Of a stretch of DNA of 64,000 nt, positions 15,645-25,565 are shown piece by piece. Every line of letters starts with the position of its first letter. Within the stretch, counting starts at the first letter, position 1. The stretch comes from Bacteroidaceae bacterium. Lineage in GTDB: Bacteria; Bacteroidota; Bacteroidia; Bacteroidales; Bacteroidaceae. The DNA lies in assembly GCA_017481875.1 (NCBI GenBank), contig JAFUOP010000023.1:22458-86457 (forward strand). Direction: 5' to 3'. The notes under the pieces are model-generated. The model ran no database searches. It saw only the letters and a program-made list of their open reading frames with translations, and was not told the DNA's origin. The position numbers were made by a program, and so were the translations under genes.

Positions 15645-18600
15645 TTATTTCAACATTTCAGTATTAACATACATTTTCTTGCCGTTTACAATGTAGAAGC
15701 CGGGAGTTTTCACCTCGTCTATCTTGCGGCCTTGCAGGTCGTAGATTGTTCCATCGAGAGGATTCTCCTCGCTCTCTATCTTGTCAATATCGGTAGTACC
15801 ACTGAAGAGGCTGAAATAGTATGTGGCAGACAAGTTTGCTGAAGATGTTCCGCCGAGCTTCAAATATACCTTGTTAGCAGTACATTTAACATAACCACCA
15901 TCATCATTTTTACCGGTATAGTTGAAATTTGCATCGTAGTTCTCATATGCCCAACGCATAGCAACAATACCACCACTCCTTGTGAGCATGTAGATGTTAT
16001 AAACATTTTCTCCATTCTCGTTCAAGCAACTCTCATAGGTTGTGTAATTGGTACCACCCAAGAGGTTGGTTACATTATCGACAGCAGCAACACTGCTATT
16101 CTTGAATTGGAATTCACGAGCGGTTGCAGTTTCAGTTGAACCTCTAAGAATTACAGGGAAGTTTGCAGGAATTGTTGCACCCTCACTTGCATATTCATAG
16201 AGTTCAATAGTGTTATCGACAATTGCACTGTTTGTAACAATATAAGCCTTGACACCCGCAGGCACTGTTACAGGATAACCCAGATTGAGGGTTGAATAAC
16301 CTGTAGTTTGGTCATCACCTGTGGTATTGGGAGCAAGGGAAATGGTGTGCTTAACATTCTCTTCGAGTGTTGTAGGTTCAACTTCCTCAATTACCCAGGC
16401 AGATGCTTTATCAACCGCGGTATTATCGAATGCAACCACATTGCCAGGCTTACCGGCGCAGTTAAGCATATTACCACCATCGGGTACAATACCAACTACC
16501 ACGGCATCGCCACTCTTTCCAAGAGTGTTTATGGCAATCTTCTTAGCATTAGCAATATCCTCGGCATCGGCACCAACTTGCACATTGCTATTATCTAAAG
16601 CCTCATCGAGATATGTGGCAGAGTGTAGGTTCTTCATATAGAGGTTGCCATTGTCGTCGTACTCAAATGTAAAGTAGAAGCGAGCATTTGACTCAGCGTA
16701 TGTATCGCAATATAGCTTACCATTATCGTCTATGCGCATTGAAGCACCGGTACGGTCGCTGGCTGTATAGCCCGGGGTAATGTAGATTCTGTAAATCTTA
16801 CCCTCCTCGGGAACTATCTTCTCAACACCTACACTTGCGGTGCGCAGTGCTGTGTATGCATCTTTGCAGGCAGTGGCATCGCTTGTGTTGCCGGCTGTAA
16901 TAAGGTTGCTTGCTGTAGTGTATGCAGTGCTGTATGCATCACCATTGACAAAGGCACCCACGGTTGTACCCTCGGGGGTAGTAGCTGTTTGGTATTCGAG
17001 AGTATTCTCAAAGTCGCTCAACTGGTAGTAGCGGGCGTTGTCGTTTTCAAATGTAGCCTCCACAAACTTAAAGAGTGTACCGCCATCATCAGTGTTCCAA
17101 CCACCTGCCCAGATGCCCAACTTATCGGTTGCATCAAAACCACCGTTGTGGCTCAAGCAAGCGTGGCTTGTTCCGTTTACATAGATATAGAAATAATCGG
17201 TGCAACCATTAACCGTTGAGCGTGAGAAATCCCACTCTTTGTATGTAGGAGTTTCAGCTATAGAAGCCGATGCCTGAGCATTGCCTGTGCTTGAAACGCC
17301 AAGCATCTTGCCATCGCCGTTGAAAGGCTTGATGAGATAACCGTTTTCGCCCTTCATAAAGTACCAGGCCTGGTAGCTGGCGTTATCGGCAGTGGCAACA
17401 ATAGCCACCTTGTCGCTTGCAGGCTCGTCGAACTGCAGCACCTTGCTACTGTCGTCGGCACGCTTGCTTATAATCTTATAGAGCACGGGGTTGGCCTCGT
17501 CGGTAGTTATAGTTACGGGAAGGCCGGCGTACTTCAGAGCTTCCTCGAGTTTGTCGTAAACAGCCTGCAGTGCGTCAACAGCAGTTTCAACACCGGCCGG
17601 TGTTGCATTTTCATCTTCGCTGACACCGGTAGCTGTGGTTATAGCATTTTCCACCTCGGTAACAAGGTCGGCCGTTGTGTGAATGTAGATGGTGGGAGTG
17701 TATTTCAACTGCTCACTAAGCTCCACATTTGTGCACTTATATACATTAAATGCACTAAGTGCGTAGTAGGGGTGGCCATCGCATTCGCGAGCATCATGCG
17801 TCTCGGTTACCATGAAACGCCAGTAGCGGTACGCATTACCATTACCCAGGCAATCGGTTGAAACCTCATTGGTTGTTCGAGAAAGGTCTCTAAGGGTTGC
17901 AATAGTAGTCCAATCACCGTTAAGGTCATTGGCAGCCTCAACAACAGCTGTTTTAGGAGTAAGAGCGGCATACCCACTACGTCCTGTGTAACGGAATTGG
18001 ATATATTCTGCAGCACCGCCATCGCCTAAATCTACACGCAGATAGTGGTCGAGGCCATCAACATTATTGTCTCCATTGTATGTTGTATGCAAGAAATTAC
18101 TTGTATCATTATCAAGCAAAGCACCTACACCTAAATTATCACCAGTGTAATTATTAGTAGTACCCGGCGCATTGCAATAGAGATAACCGGCAGTGCCCTC
18201 TGCTGTATTCTGCAGTGTAACCGACTCTGTTTCGTATGATGTAATTACAGTTTCATACAAACCGTTTTTAAGGATTCTTGTAGCCTCGATAAGGTTGTTA
18301 AGTTCTGTTTTGTCGGCTACAGTTGCGGCATTCAATGCGTCGTAGGCAGCTTGCAATGCTTCTTGTGCCGCTGTGTAGTCGGCCTTAGGCATATAATGGT
18401 TTTTAGCCTCTGTAGCAGAGTTCTTCTCATCATATGCTGTTCTCACAAGGGCATTGGTTACAACATTGAGATAAGCATCTTTAACCACTATCGACGGATA
18501 TGTTTCAATACCAAATTCACTCATGACAAAGAACTTATGTTCAACACCATCGTAAGTTGTAGTACTTTGGTTATTTGTATTTGTAACCATAAAACGCACA

Positions 18601-21600
18601 TATCGATAGGGTTCGGTCATCTCTATCAGTTCCGACTCGTAAGAAACAGGAGCTGTGCCTGTGGGAAGCCCTGTGAGAGTTTTTAGAGTTACCCACTCAC
18701 CATCTGTGGTGTTGCAAGCCTGTACAAGCATATCGGTGGGAGCATTATTGCTATTTGCCTGACGACCTGTGTAGCTAAACTTGAACGCAGTAATTTCACT
18801 ATTCTCGCCCATATCCACGCGAATGTAGTGGTGCTCATTGTCATCTTGCTGGTTGTTACCATACGTGGTGTGTAAATGAGTAGATACGTCGCCATCGAGC
18901 AAAGCAGCCACACCAAGCTTATCGCTATCACCTGCGCTACTGTTTGTTTTGTTATCGGCGTTGCAATAGAGGATACCCTCGGTTAGTGTAACTGCGGGAA
19001 CCTCGGTAACGGTGGCCACCTTATTTATAAGAGTTTCTGTATTGGTAATAAGGGTTGTAAGGCCATCGCGTGTTGTGTAGTCGAGTGCTATTACATTATT
19101 TACATCATTATATACACTATTCAGTTTATCTTTAATTGCTGTGTACTGCGCCGATGTCAAATAGTGGCGGGTGAGGGCATCTTTGGCAACCTCGAGAGCA
19201 AGCAACAGAGCGTTCAAATCGGCATCGGCTGTTGAGTAATAGTCGCTGAACTGCTTGTCGGAAATTGAATAGAGGTTGAAATCGGACATATTAAAGTAGC
19301 CTGTAGCTTCTTGTGTAGCCACAGCAAAACGTATGTAACGGTAGCGTGCACCAAGCTCAAGAGGAGTCTCCATTGCCCACTGCTCGCACGCACCGGTAGC
19401 AAGACCATTGGCTATGGTAGTTACCTCGGCGTAATCTACCTTATTATTACTACCAAGAATCTTTATTGCTGTGGGGCGTTGGTTTTCATACCCGCTTGCG
19501 CGTGTGGTATAATCCATAGAGAGCTTGTTTATAGATGTTGCAACGCCCAAATCTACCTCAAGGTAATGAGTGTATGCAGCAACTGCACCGGCCCCCCAAG
19601 CTGTTCCAAAGAATGTTCCGGTATTGGCAGAACCATCTTCATTAACGTCGATAAGGCCTTCAACTTTATTGCTATAGCCATTGCAATCGCCGGCAGGAGC
19701 ATTTGACCATATATAGAACTCGCTATTGGCATCACCTACCTGCAAAGCAATCTCACCCTTTGAGGTGCCGGTTGTTGCAACACGCTCCAACAGAGTCTCT
19801 ACAGAGCCTATGAGTGTAGATAGCTCGGTTGTTGTAATAGTATTTTTCTCGTTGGCATTTTCCACCGCAAGCAGAGCATCGTATGCAGTTTGCAATGTAG
19901 CCTTTGCCTCATCTAAAGCAACCTGCGAGGTTGCACTTGCCAGAGCCTCGTTTGCAGCAGCAAGAGCATCACTTGCCGCTGTGAGCTGTGCATTTGTAAG
20001 TGCCGAGGGTGCATAATCGACATTCACCACGCCATCGGTTGCCATTTTATTGTACAATGGCTGTGCAAGGGCAACAAGTGCCTCTAGACCACTCTTGTCG
20101 AGGTCGGCTGGGGTTTTTATTGCCTTGTCGAGTTCGTCGTATGCTGTCTGTTGGTCGGCTATAGCAGCATCGAGCAAGGCAACCGTTGTTGCGGTATCGT
20201 GCAACTTCTGAGATTTTGTGGTTGCAAGGTAAGTGTCGAACACAAGAGCCTCGTCGGCTTTGGTGCTTGTGTTTGTCATAGTTACCACAGGCTGGTTTGC
20301 CTTGGTAAAGCTAAACTCGGACATTACAAAGTACGAATTGCTCGATTCTGCAGCAGTAACCTTAAAACGTATATAACGATAAGGAACTGTAGATGTTATG
20401 GTTTCTGAATTGAAAGTATCATATTCAACAGGCAAGCCGTTGGCATCTTTGGTCAATGTTGTTATCGTGGTGTAAGTGCCATTGCCACCCGCATCGTTTG
20501 AACCCTCTACCACTATTGTTGTGGGGCAGTTATTACCATTATTACGTGTTGTGTAACTGAACTTAAACTGAGTGATGGTTTCTCCCTCGCCCATATCTAC
20601 ACGCAGGTAGTGAGGAGCACTGCCTGCAGAGTTTGAGTTATCCCAGTCGGTGTGCAAATATGTAGAATGGTTACCATCGGTAAGTTTATCAACATAATCT
20701 GCACTATAATCATTGTCGTTGCGCAAGCAGGGATCGTTGCAATATAGGTTTTCCGTTGTAAGCACCAATGGAACATCGGTAAACTCAACGCTACCCACGG
20801 TTTTAATCAAATTGTTGGTGTTTGTTATCAATGTTAGCAATTGGGCTTTCTTTTCATCGAGCACGCTGTTCAAAACAGAATTATACTGATTGAGCAATGT
20901 GGTGTATGAACCGGCAGCAGTGCCGTCGTCCAATGCTGTTTTCTTTGCATTTATATCATCAAGCGTTGCACTTGCGTTGTTATATACCGTTTTGCCCTGC
21001 TCGGCATCGTTGTATGCAGCCAGCACGGCAGCTTCGGTTACACTCGATGTGTAATCGCTCTTCACTGTGGCCGATACCGTAACGGGGTAGATTGAGAACT
21101 CCGACATATGGAAGAATACCATACCATCGCTACCGGTGTTAGTACCGGCATTGTTGCCGGTGGCATCTGTTACAAGGAAACGCAAGTAGCGGTAGGCAGT
21201 GCCATTGCCCATAACAATGGCCTCGTTATCTACACCTGCACCTGTTGCAAAGCCCGATGCCACTTGCAGTTTTGTGTAATTGGCAACATCGTTGCCACCT
21301 ACGTTGCTACCATAAACCTCTATGGTTTTGGGGTAGTTTGATAGGTTGCTTGTGTTACGAGTGGTAAATTTGAACTTGAACGATGTGAGTGTACTGCTTG
21401 TACCTAAATCGACGCTTATATGGTGGCCCCAGCCATCGGCGGGAGCTGTTGAATTATTCCACTGTGAGTGGAAGAAAGTGTTTTTATCGCTATCGAGGAG
21501 TTTATCTACATCGTTGCCCGACACTGCTGCGTTCGACCATATATAGTTGGCAGTTGTTGAGCTTGACGATTGCAATGATATTTTGCTACCTTCGTTATAG

Positions 21601-24600
21601 CTTACTGTGGCTACCTCGTTTACAAGGGCAAGCGTTTTCTTTGACAACTCAAGGAGTTCCTCTTTGGCTGTATTTGTGTCATCAGCCTCCAAAAGAATGA
21701 ATTTCCACTGTGAGTTATCATCGCCCATAGAACCCCAAGTAATAACTTGATCTGTACTGGCACCGTTCATATTCATATATCTGCTAGGCACCCTTGAACA
21801 AGCTAATGAATACCAGCCGAGTGATGTTTCTGTGATATTATAATCTACAGCATCGGCTGCCACTGTAAACCTGATACCATTCTGGTCGGTAACTTCCTGT
21901 GCATAAGTATTTGTACCTGCATTCTTCAAACGGAAAGCGACATCGCGCTCCAAATACCATTGATTGGCAGCTGTGTTCTCATAGTCGCTACCGGCGGCAA
22001 CCGTTGTAACATAACCATCGGCTGCCGACATTATACGTGCTGCTCCTTTGTTTATGATGGCATACTTGCTGCCGGGAACAAATGTTACGCGCGAGAACTC
22101 ATTGGCAACAACTGCGTTATACTCGGCATAGAGCAACTCGTAAACAGCCTGCAAATTGGCAAGGTCGCCGTTGGCAATAACCTTCTGCGCCTCTGTTACA
22201 TAATCTTGAAGGTTCTCTACTGCCGATGACTTGTAGAAACCCACGCGAGTTGCACTGGTATTTTCGGTAAGGGCTATTGCATTCTCAATAAGTTCCTGCA
22301 ATAGTGCAAAACGCATTGCGGTTACATCAACCTCGGCCTCGGTGGTAGTGCTTTTTGTATCTACTGCAACTACAGAAGCCTTGCCTGTGGCAAGCAGGTA
22401 TGCAGCCTCGTCGGATATTGCGAAGGTATATTTATTACTGAATGAAACAATTTCGCCATCTTCGTTGAGCACAAGGAAACCAACACCACCTTCACCACCA
22501 CTCATAGTAAGTGTACCATCGCTGTTGAGTGTGGCTGTGTAGGTTGTTTCAACAGATACATTGCCGTTGATAAAGTCGGAAACAGAGCCAAAGTCGGAGT
22601 CAGGAGTGGTTTCGCCATAAATTTCGCGCGTTGATTCACCATCGTGCTGAACATACGTGGCATTTTCATCGTCGTCGCAAATGAATATAATGGCAAGGTT
22701 CTCGTCGTAGCCCATCTCTTTTACCTCGGCAATAGCCTCGTCTATCATCTCTTGCGAAACCTCGTATACCGAGTTGCTATAGTCGCCCACCAAGCGGTCG
22801 TCCATTATAGAGAAGTAGCCGTGAGCACGGAAGAACTCTGTGAGGTCCTCGCCTGCAGCCTGGCAGGCAAGTTTATAAAAATGCAGCGTAGATACATCGC
22901 CCGACACATTGTAGCCCTTTTGCATAGGTTGCTGGCGCAAAAGTTCAAAAAGACGGGGATAGAACTGTGTGTTGTTACCTGCAAGGTGGTAGTAGAGCCA
23001 CAAACGGTAGTACAAGTGGGTGAGGGCCCAAATATTGTTTGTGTAAATATCGCTACCCTCGGTATTGTATGCATTGAGCACGCTCTCCAATGAACCATTG
23101 TCACCATTGTAACGCGATGTGGACATACCCTTGTACCAAAGTGCAATATTCGAGAAGAGGTTATTGGTAACCTCGGTAAGACCGTTCAATGTGAGCGGTG
23201 CTTGGTGCTGGTGGCCAATCTCGTGGGCAGGACCCCAAGTGGAACCTGCGTTGTTGGCCATATTCCGTACAATACCGTCATAGGTGGTTATGCTATAACC
23301 GCAGTGGTCCCAGCCACCATACATATAACCACTTTCGGTTCCCAATGCAATACCATGGTGGTTGAAGTACTCGCTGTAGTCCAAGCCGTTACAGAAATCT
23401 TGATAGGTTTTATTATCTATAGGAGATTTTTCTGTGTAGTCGTACATCTCGTACTTAGTCGTGTAGTCGCTCCCCCAGCGTGGATAGAAAGCATTCATCT
23501 GCACCATTGTCGATTGACTCACAAGACCCATTGTTGCAAGCTCGGAGTACATAATGCGGTCCCAAGCCTCGAGCATAATGTTTATTTTACCTGTCGAAGG
23601 GTCGCATTCCATTCCATAATCGGCCCATTTCTTTGTGCTATTATATGGAGTGGTAGGAACATCAAGCAGGTCGGGCAGATAGTATGCCATACCGTTGCTG
23701 GTTCCACCATCTTCGTGAGTATAATCGTTCAGGTGGAAAAGCAGTATCTGACGGTGGGCAAGCAGGGGAATAACGTTCAAATTGGCACGTGTTTCCATAT
23801 ATTCCCAATCGGCATCGTTATCGACACTTGCGCCGGTAATGGTTTTCCACAAATCTTCGTTATAGCTAATGCCCTCGTAGGTTTTGCCTGCAAGGAAGTC
23901 GCCACAAGCATTGTAGTAGCCGGTTATGGCACCACCCTCAATGTGAATTTTCAAAGGAGGATATTCCGATAGTTTATGAGGGAATTTTTCGGCTGTTGTT
24001 GCTCCGTCGGGGTTGTATGTATCAACATTGTAGCAGATGTAGAGCTGGCCGGCTGTGCCGGTGTAGTTTATCACGTTCAAACCGGGCTGTAGCGCGAATC
24101 CACCGCCTGTGGCATTGGTTACTCGCCAGTTGTGCCCGCCATCAACAATGCGCAGGCTTGCACCATCTTTTATAGTACCCTCCACCATTACATAAAGAGT
24201 TCCGGCCTCGGGCACGTGAATACCTGTGGGGTTGTCGTTGTTGGCGTGTGCGTTTATTCCTAACCACGATGTAATGTCGCCCGCAATACTATAGGGCTCG
24301 TACATCTGCACACGGAACTTTTTGGCATATTCACCGCTCCAGTCGCCTTTTGCATCGTCGGCATTATCCTCGGCCCAAGCCTCAATGGTTCCGGCTTTCT
24401 CATTATACACTTTATCTACCATTGCTTGCAGGGCAGTGGGGAGTGCGTCGTATGCATCAGTTGCTTGCGCTGCAGCAAGTGAAGCAAGCGCAGGGGTTAC
24501 ACAAGCGGCATCGCTAAAGAGCTCTTCAAGCGCAGTGGTGTAGCCTTCAAGCTCTGCTGTAGTTGGTGCCTTTTCGAGCAAAGCGGTTATCTGCTCTGTT

Positions 24601-25103
24601 GTATAATCGACCTTGGTTATTGTCCAATGGGTTCCGGTATCACCGGTTCCATTCGACCAACCGACAATATTGTACCCACCATTGTCGCCATTGTTATCGT
24701 CGTGCATATAACCATAGCCATCAGAGCTTTTGGTCTTTAACGTATTAAGGGTGGTATTTGATGTGTACAGCTCAAATTTATTATATTCGTCGCTGTAGTC
24801 ATCGGTCATAGACCAAGACTTGTATGCAGAGGGGGCTCCTTTGAGGTATTTACCACAAGCGAGGTTACGTAACACGTAGTAGTCGCCTTCCTTGGTTACA
24901 TACCATTCCTGCTTAGTATCGGCAGCATCGGTGGTCTTTGTGTGGACATCATTGACACCATTGGCACTTAAAGAGCGATCGGCTCTTGCACTCACAAAAC
25001 GGTACACCTGCCCAACCTCTAATGAGGCAAGCTGTGCACTCACGGTTGCCGTCACCAGCAGTAGCAGCGACACAACCCACAAACGAGTAAAAATGTTTCT
25101 CAT
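15645..25103 (-). CDS. Giant secreted M60-like metallopeptidase with five discoidin domains
   Basis: A 3,152-residue exported protein. Signal peptide: residues 1-23 (ending TVSA before Q). Residues about 25-150 resemble a beta-trefoil-like module. The catalytic M60/enhancin-like region lies at about 380-750 with HEIGH (627-631) and, 14 residues on, the TEVTNN glutamate; M60 enzymes such as BT4244 cut mucin-type O-glycoproteins. Five F5/8C (discoidin, CBM32-like) domains follow at about 1171-1340, 1445-1600, 1785-1946, 2035-2200 and 2292-2456, separated by alanine-rich FIVAR-like helical linkers. A further trefoil-like region covers about 2530-2690. A shared C-terminal module lies at 2936-3012, and the ending is IYDLQGRKIDEVKTPGFYIV. 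The long protein, with lectin-like repeats, suits attack on host mucin at the cell surface. The small protein at 15363 is downstream. Confidence 0.88.
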   Translation of the reverse strand: MRNIFTRLWVVSLLLLVTATVSAQLASLEVGQVYRFVSARADRSLSANGVNDVHTKTTDAADTKQEWYVTKEGDYYVLRNLACGKYLKGAPSAYKSWSMTDDYSDEYNKFELYTSNTTLNTLKTKSSDGYGYMHDDNNGDNGGYNIVGWSNGTGDTGTHWTITKVDYTTEQITALLEKAPTTAELEGYTTALEELFSDAACVTPALASLAAAQATDAYDALPTALQAMVDKVYNEKAGTIEAWAEDNADDAKGDWSGEYAKKFRVQMYEPYSIAGDITSWLGINAHANNDNPTGIHVPEAGTLYVMVEGTIKDGASLRIVDGGHNWRVTNATGGGFALQPGLNVINYTGTAGQLYICYNVDTYNPDGATTAEKFPHKLSEYPPLKIHIEGGAITGYYNACGDFLAGKTYEGISYNEDLWKTITGASVDNDADWEYMETRANLNVIPLLAHRQILLFHLNDYTHEDGGTSNGMAYYLPDLLDVPTTPYNSTKKWADYGMECDPSTGKINIMLEAWDRIMYSELATMGLVSQSTMVQMNAFYPRWGSDYTTKYEMYDYTEKSPIDNKTYQDFCNGLDYSEYFNHHGIALGTESGYMYGGWDHCGYSITTYDGIVRNMANNAGSTWGPAHEIGHQHQAPLTLNGLTEVTNNLFSNIALWYKGMSTSRYNGDNGSLESVLNAYNTEGSDIYTNNIWALTHLYYRLWLYYHLAGNNTQFYPRLFELLRQQPMQKGYNVSGDVSTLHFYKLACQAAGEDLTEFFRAHGYFSIMDDRLVGDYSNSVYEVSQEMIDEAIAEVKEMGYDENLAIIFICDDDENATYVQHDGESTREIYGETTPDSDFGSVSDFINGNVSVETTYTATLNSDGTLTMSGGEGGVGFLVLNEDGEIVSFSNKYTFAISDEAAYLLATGKASVVAVDTKSTTTEAEVDVTAMRFALLQELIENAIALTENTSATRVGFYKSSAVENLQDYVTEAQKVIANGDLANLQAVYELLYAEYNAVVANEFSRVTFVPGSKYAIINKGAARIMSAADGYVTTVAAGSDYENTAANQWYLERDVAFRLKNAGTNTYAQEVTDQNGIRFTVAADAVDYNITETSLGWYSLACSRVPSRYMNMNGASTDQVITWGSMGDDNSQWKFILLEADDTNTAKEELLELSKKTLALVNEVATVSYNEGSKISLQSSSSTTANYIWSNAAVSGNDVDKLLDSDKNTFFHSQWNNSTAPADGWGHHISVDLGTSSTLTSFKFKFTTRNTSNLSNYPKTIEVYGSNVGGNDVANYTKLQVASGFATGAGVDNEAIVMGNGTAYRYLRFLVTDATGNNAGTNTGSDGMVFFHMSEFSIYPVTVSATVKSDYTSSVTEAAVLAAYNDAEQGKTVYNNASATLDDINAKKTALDDGTAAGSYTTLLNQYNSVLNSVLDEKKAQLLTLITNTNNLIKTVGSVEFTDVPLVLTTENLYCNDPCLRNDNDYSADYVDKLTDGNHSTYLHTDWDNSNSAGSAPHYLRVDMGEGETITQFKFSYTTRNNGNNCPTTIVVEGSNDAGGNGTYTTITTLTKDANGLPVEYDTFNSETITSTVPYRYIRFKVTAAESSNSYFVMSEFSFTKANQPVVTMTNTSTKADEALVFDTYLATTKSQKLHDTATTVALLDAAIADQQTAYDELDKAIKTPADLDKSGLEALVALAQPLYNKMATDGVVNVDYAPSALTNAQLTAASDALAAANEALASATSQVALDEAKATLQTAYDALLAVENANEKNTITTTELSTLIGSVETLLERVATTGTSKGEIALQVGDANSEFYIWSNAPAGDCNGYSNKVEGLIDVNEDGSANTGTFFGTAWGAGAVAAYTHYLEVDLGVATSINKLSMDYTTRASGYENQRPTAIKILGSNNKVDYAEVTTIANGLATGACEQWAMETPLELGARYRYIRFAVATQEATGYFNMSDFNLYSISDKQFSDYYSTADADLNALLLALEVAKDALTRHYLTSAQYTAIKDKLNSVYNDVNNVIALDYTTRDGLTTLITNTETLINKVATVTEVPAVTLTEGILYCNADNKTNSSAGDSDKLGVAALLDGDVSTHLHTTYGNNQQDDNEHHYIRVDMGENSEITAFKFSYTGRQANSNNAPTDMLVQACNTTDGEWVTLKTLTGLPTGTAPVSYESELIEMTEPYRYVRFMVTNTNNQSTTTYDGVEHKFFVMSEFGIETYPSIVVKDAYLNVVTNALVRTAYDEKNSATEAKNHYMPKADYTAAQEALQAAYDALNAATVADKTELNNLIEATRILKNGLYETVITSYETESVTLQNTAEGTAGYLYCNAPGTTNNYTGDNLGVGALLDNDTSNFLHTTYNGDNNVDGLDHYLRVDLGDGGAAEYIQFRYTGRSGYAALTPKTAVVEAANDLNGDWTTIATLRDLSRTTNEVSTDCLGNGNAYRYWRFMVTETHDARECDGHPYYALSAFNVYKCTNVELSEQLKYTPTIYIHTTADLVTEVENAITTATGVSEDENATPAGVETAVDALQAVYDKLEEALKYAGLPVTITTDEANPVLYKIISKRADDSSKVLQFDEPASDKVAIVATADNASYQAWYFMKGENGYLIKPFNGDGKMLGVSSTGNAQASASIAETPTYKEWDFSRSTVNGCTDYFYIYVNGTSHACLSHNGGFDATDKLGIWAGGWNTDDGGTLFKFVEATFENDNARYYQLSDFENTLEYQTATTPEGTTVGAFVNGDAYSTAYTTASNLITAGNTSDATACKDAYTALRTASVGVEKIVPEEGKIYRIYITPGYTASDRTGASMRIDDNGKLYCDTYAESNARFYFTFEYDDNGNLYMKNLHSATYLDEALDNSNVQVGADAEDIANAKKIAINTLGKSGDAVVVGIVPDGGNMLNCAGKPGNVVAFDNTAVDKASAWVIEEVEPTTLEENVKHTISLAPNTTGDDQTTGYSTLNLGYPVTVPAGVKAYIVTNSAIVDNTIELYEYASEGATIPANFPVILRGSTETATAREFQFKNSSVAAVDNVTNLLGGTNYTTYESCLNENGENVYNIYMLTRSGGIVAMRWAYENYDANFNYTGKNDDGGYVKCTANKVYLKLGGTSSANLSATYYFSLFSGTTDIDKIESEENPLDGTIYDLQGRKIDEVKTPGFYIVNGKKMYVNTEMLK

Positions 25104-25259
25104 CTTTCTTTTTTGTTTTCCTGCACAAAAAGGAGCTCACACTCCCCTGCGGCAGAGGGTTATTATTATTTTATTATTCCCAAGGTGTAAAAAAAATATC
25201 ATTTTGCATAGATTCCAGAATGCGACAAATGCGCAAAGCCGTACTATGCATAAATCGTT

Positions 25260-25290
25260 CAAAATTAGTTAATTTTACTGAAAAGACAAA
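25260..25290 (-). promoter_or_regulatory. Promoter of the giant M60 gene
   Basis: Minus strand TTTG (25290-25287), a 19-base spacer and TAATTTTG (25267-25260): exact matches to both boxes. Transcription would start near 25253, leaving a leader of about 150 bases, long for this genome. Confidence 0.65.
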
Positions 25291-25521
25291 AAAAGCAACG
25301 TTTTATTTACCTTCTTGGGAGCATTTTTATACGAACAGCCCTTTTTGTATTACAAAAACAGGGTTACAGCCAAGAATAATTTTGTATCATTTTTCATAAA
25401 AAAGCTCTGCCGGCATCAACATATACAGACAGAGTGCGCCAGCACCCTAATTTATGCAGCAAGCAAACAAATTTTATATAAAAAAGTGGGGTAATTAAAA
25501 TAATTTCACAACGATTAGTAT

Positions 25522-25529
25522 TATCTTCG
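25522..25529 (+). promoter_or_regulatory. Probable -7 box of metY
   Basis: TATCTTCG, one mismatch from TAnnTTTG and identical to the -7 box of the FdtA-like gene, 36 bases before the metY ATG. No TTTG lies 18-21 bases upstream, so the promoter may depend on an activator, or this call may be wrong. Confidence 0.4.
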
Positions 25530-25565
25530 CCAAAAATTGAATTATTACTTAAAAATATACTAACT

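Larger units (their letters stand above)
25104..25565. other. Gene-free divergent region between M60 gene and metY
   Basis: 462 bases, A/T-rich. The left third is the leader of the giant gene, with a short CCCT/AGGG hairpin around 25145-25160. The M60 promoter is at 25260-25290. The right end holds TATCTTCG (25522-25529), a weak -7 box for metY without a matching -33 box. I see no small gene or riboswitch that I can recognise upstream of metY. Confidence 0.55.

Noticed and set aside
23202-23972. Plus-strand frame of about 256 residues inside the M60 gene
   Set aside because: Antisense shadow of the giant protein with no family resemblance.
25104-25565. Possible SAM riboswitch upstream of metY
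   Set aside because: No conserved SAM-I/II-like core or terminator could be recognised by eye.
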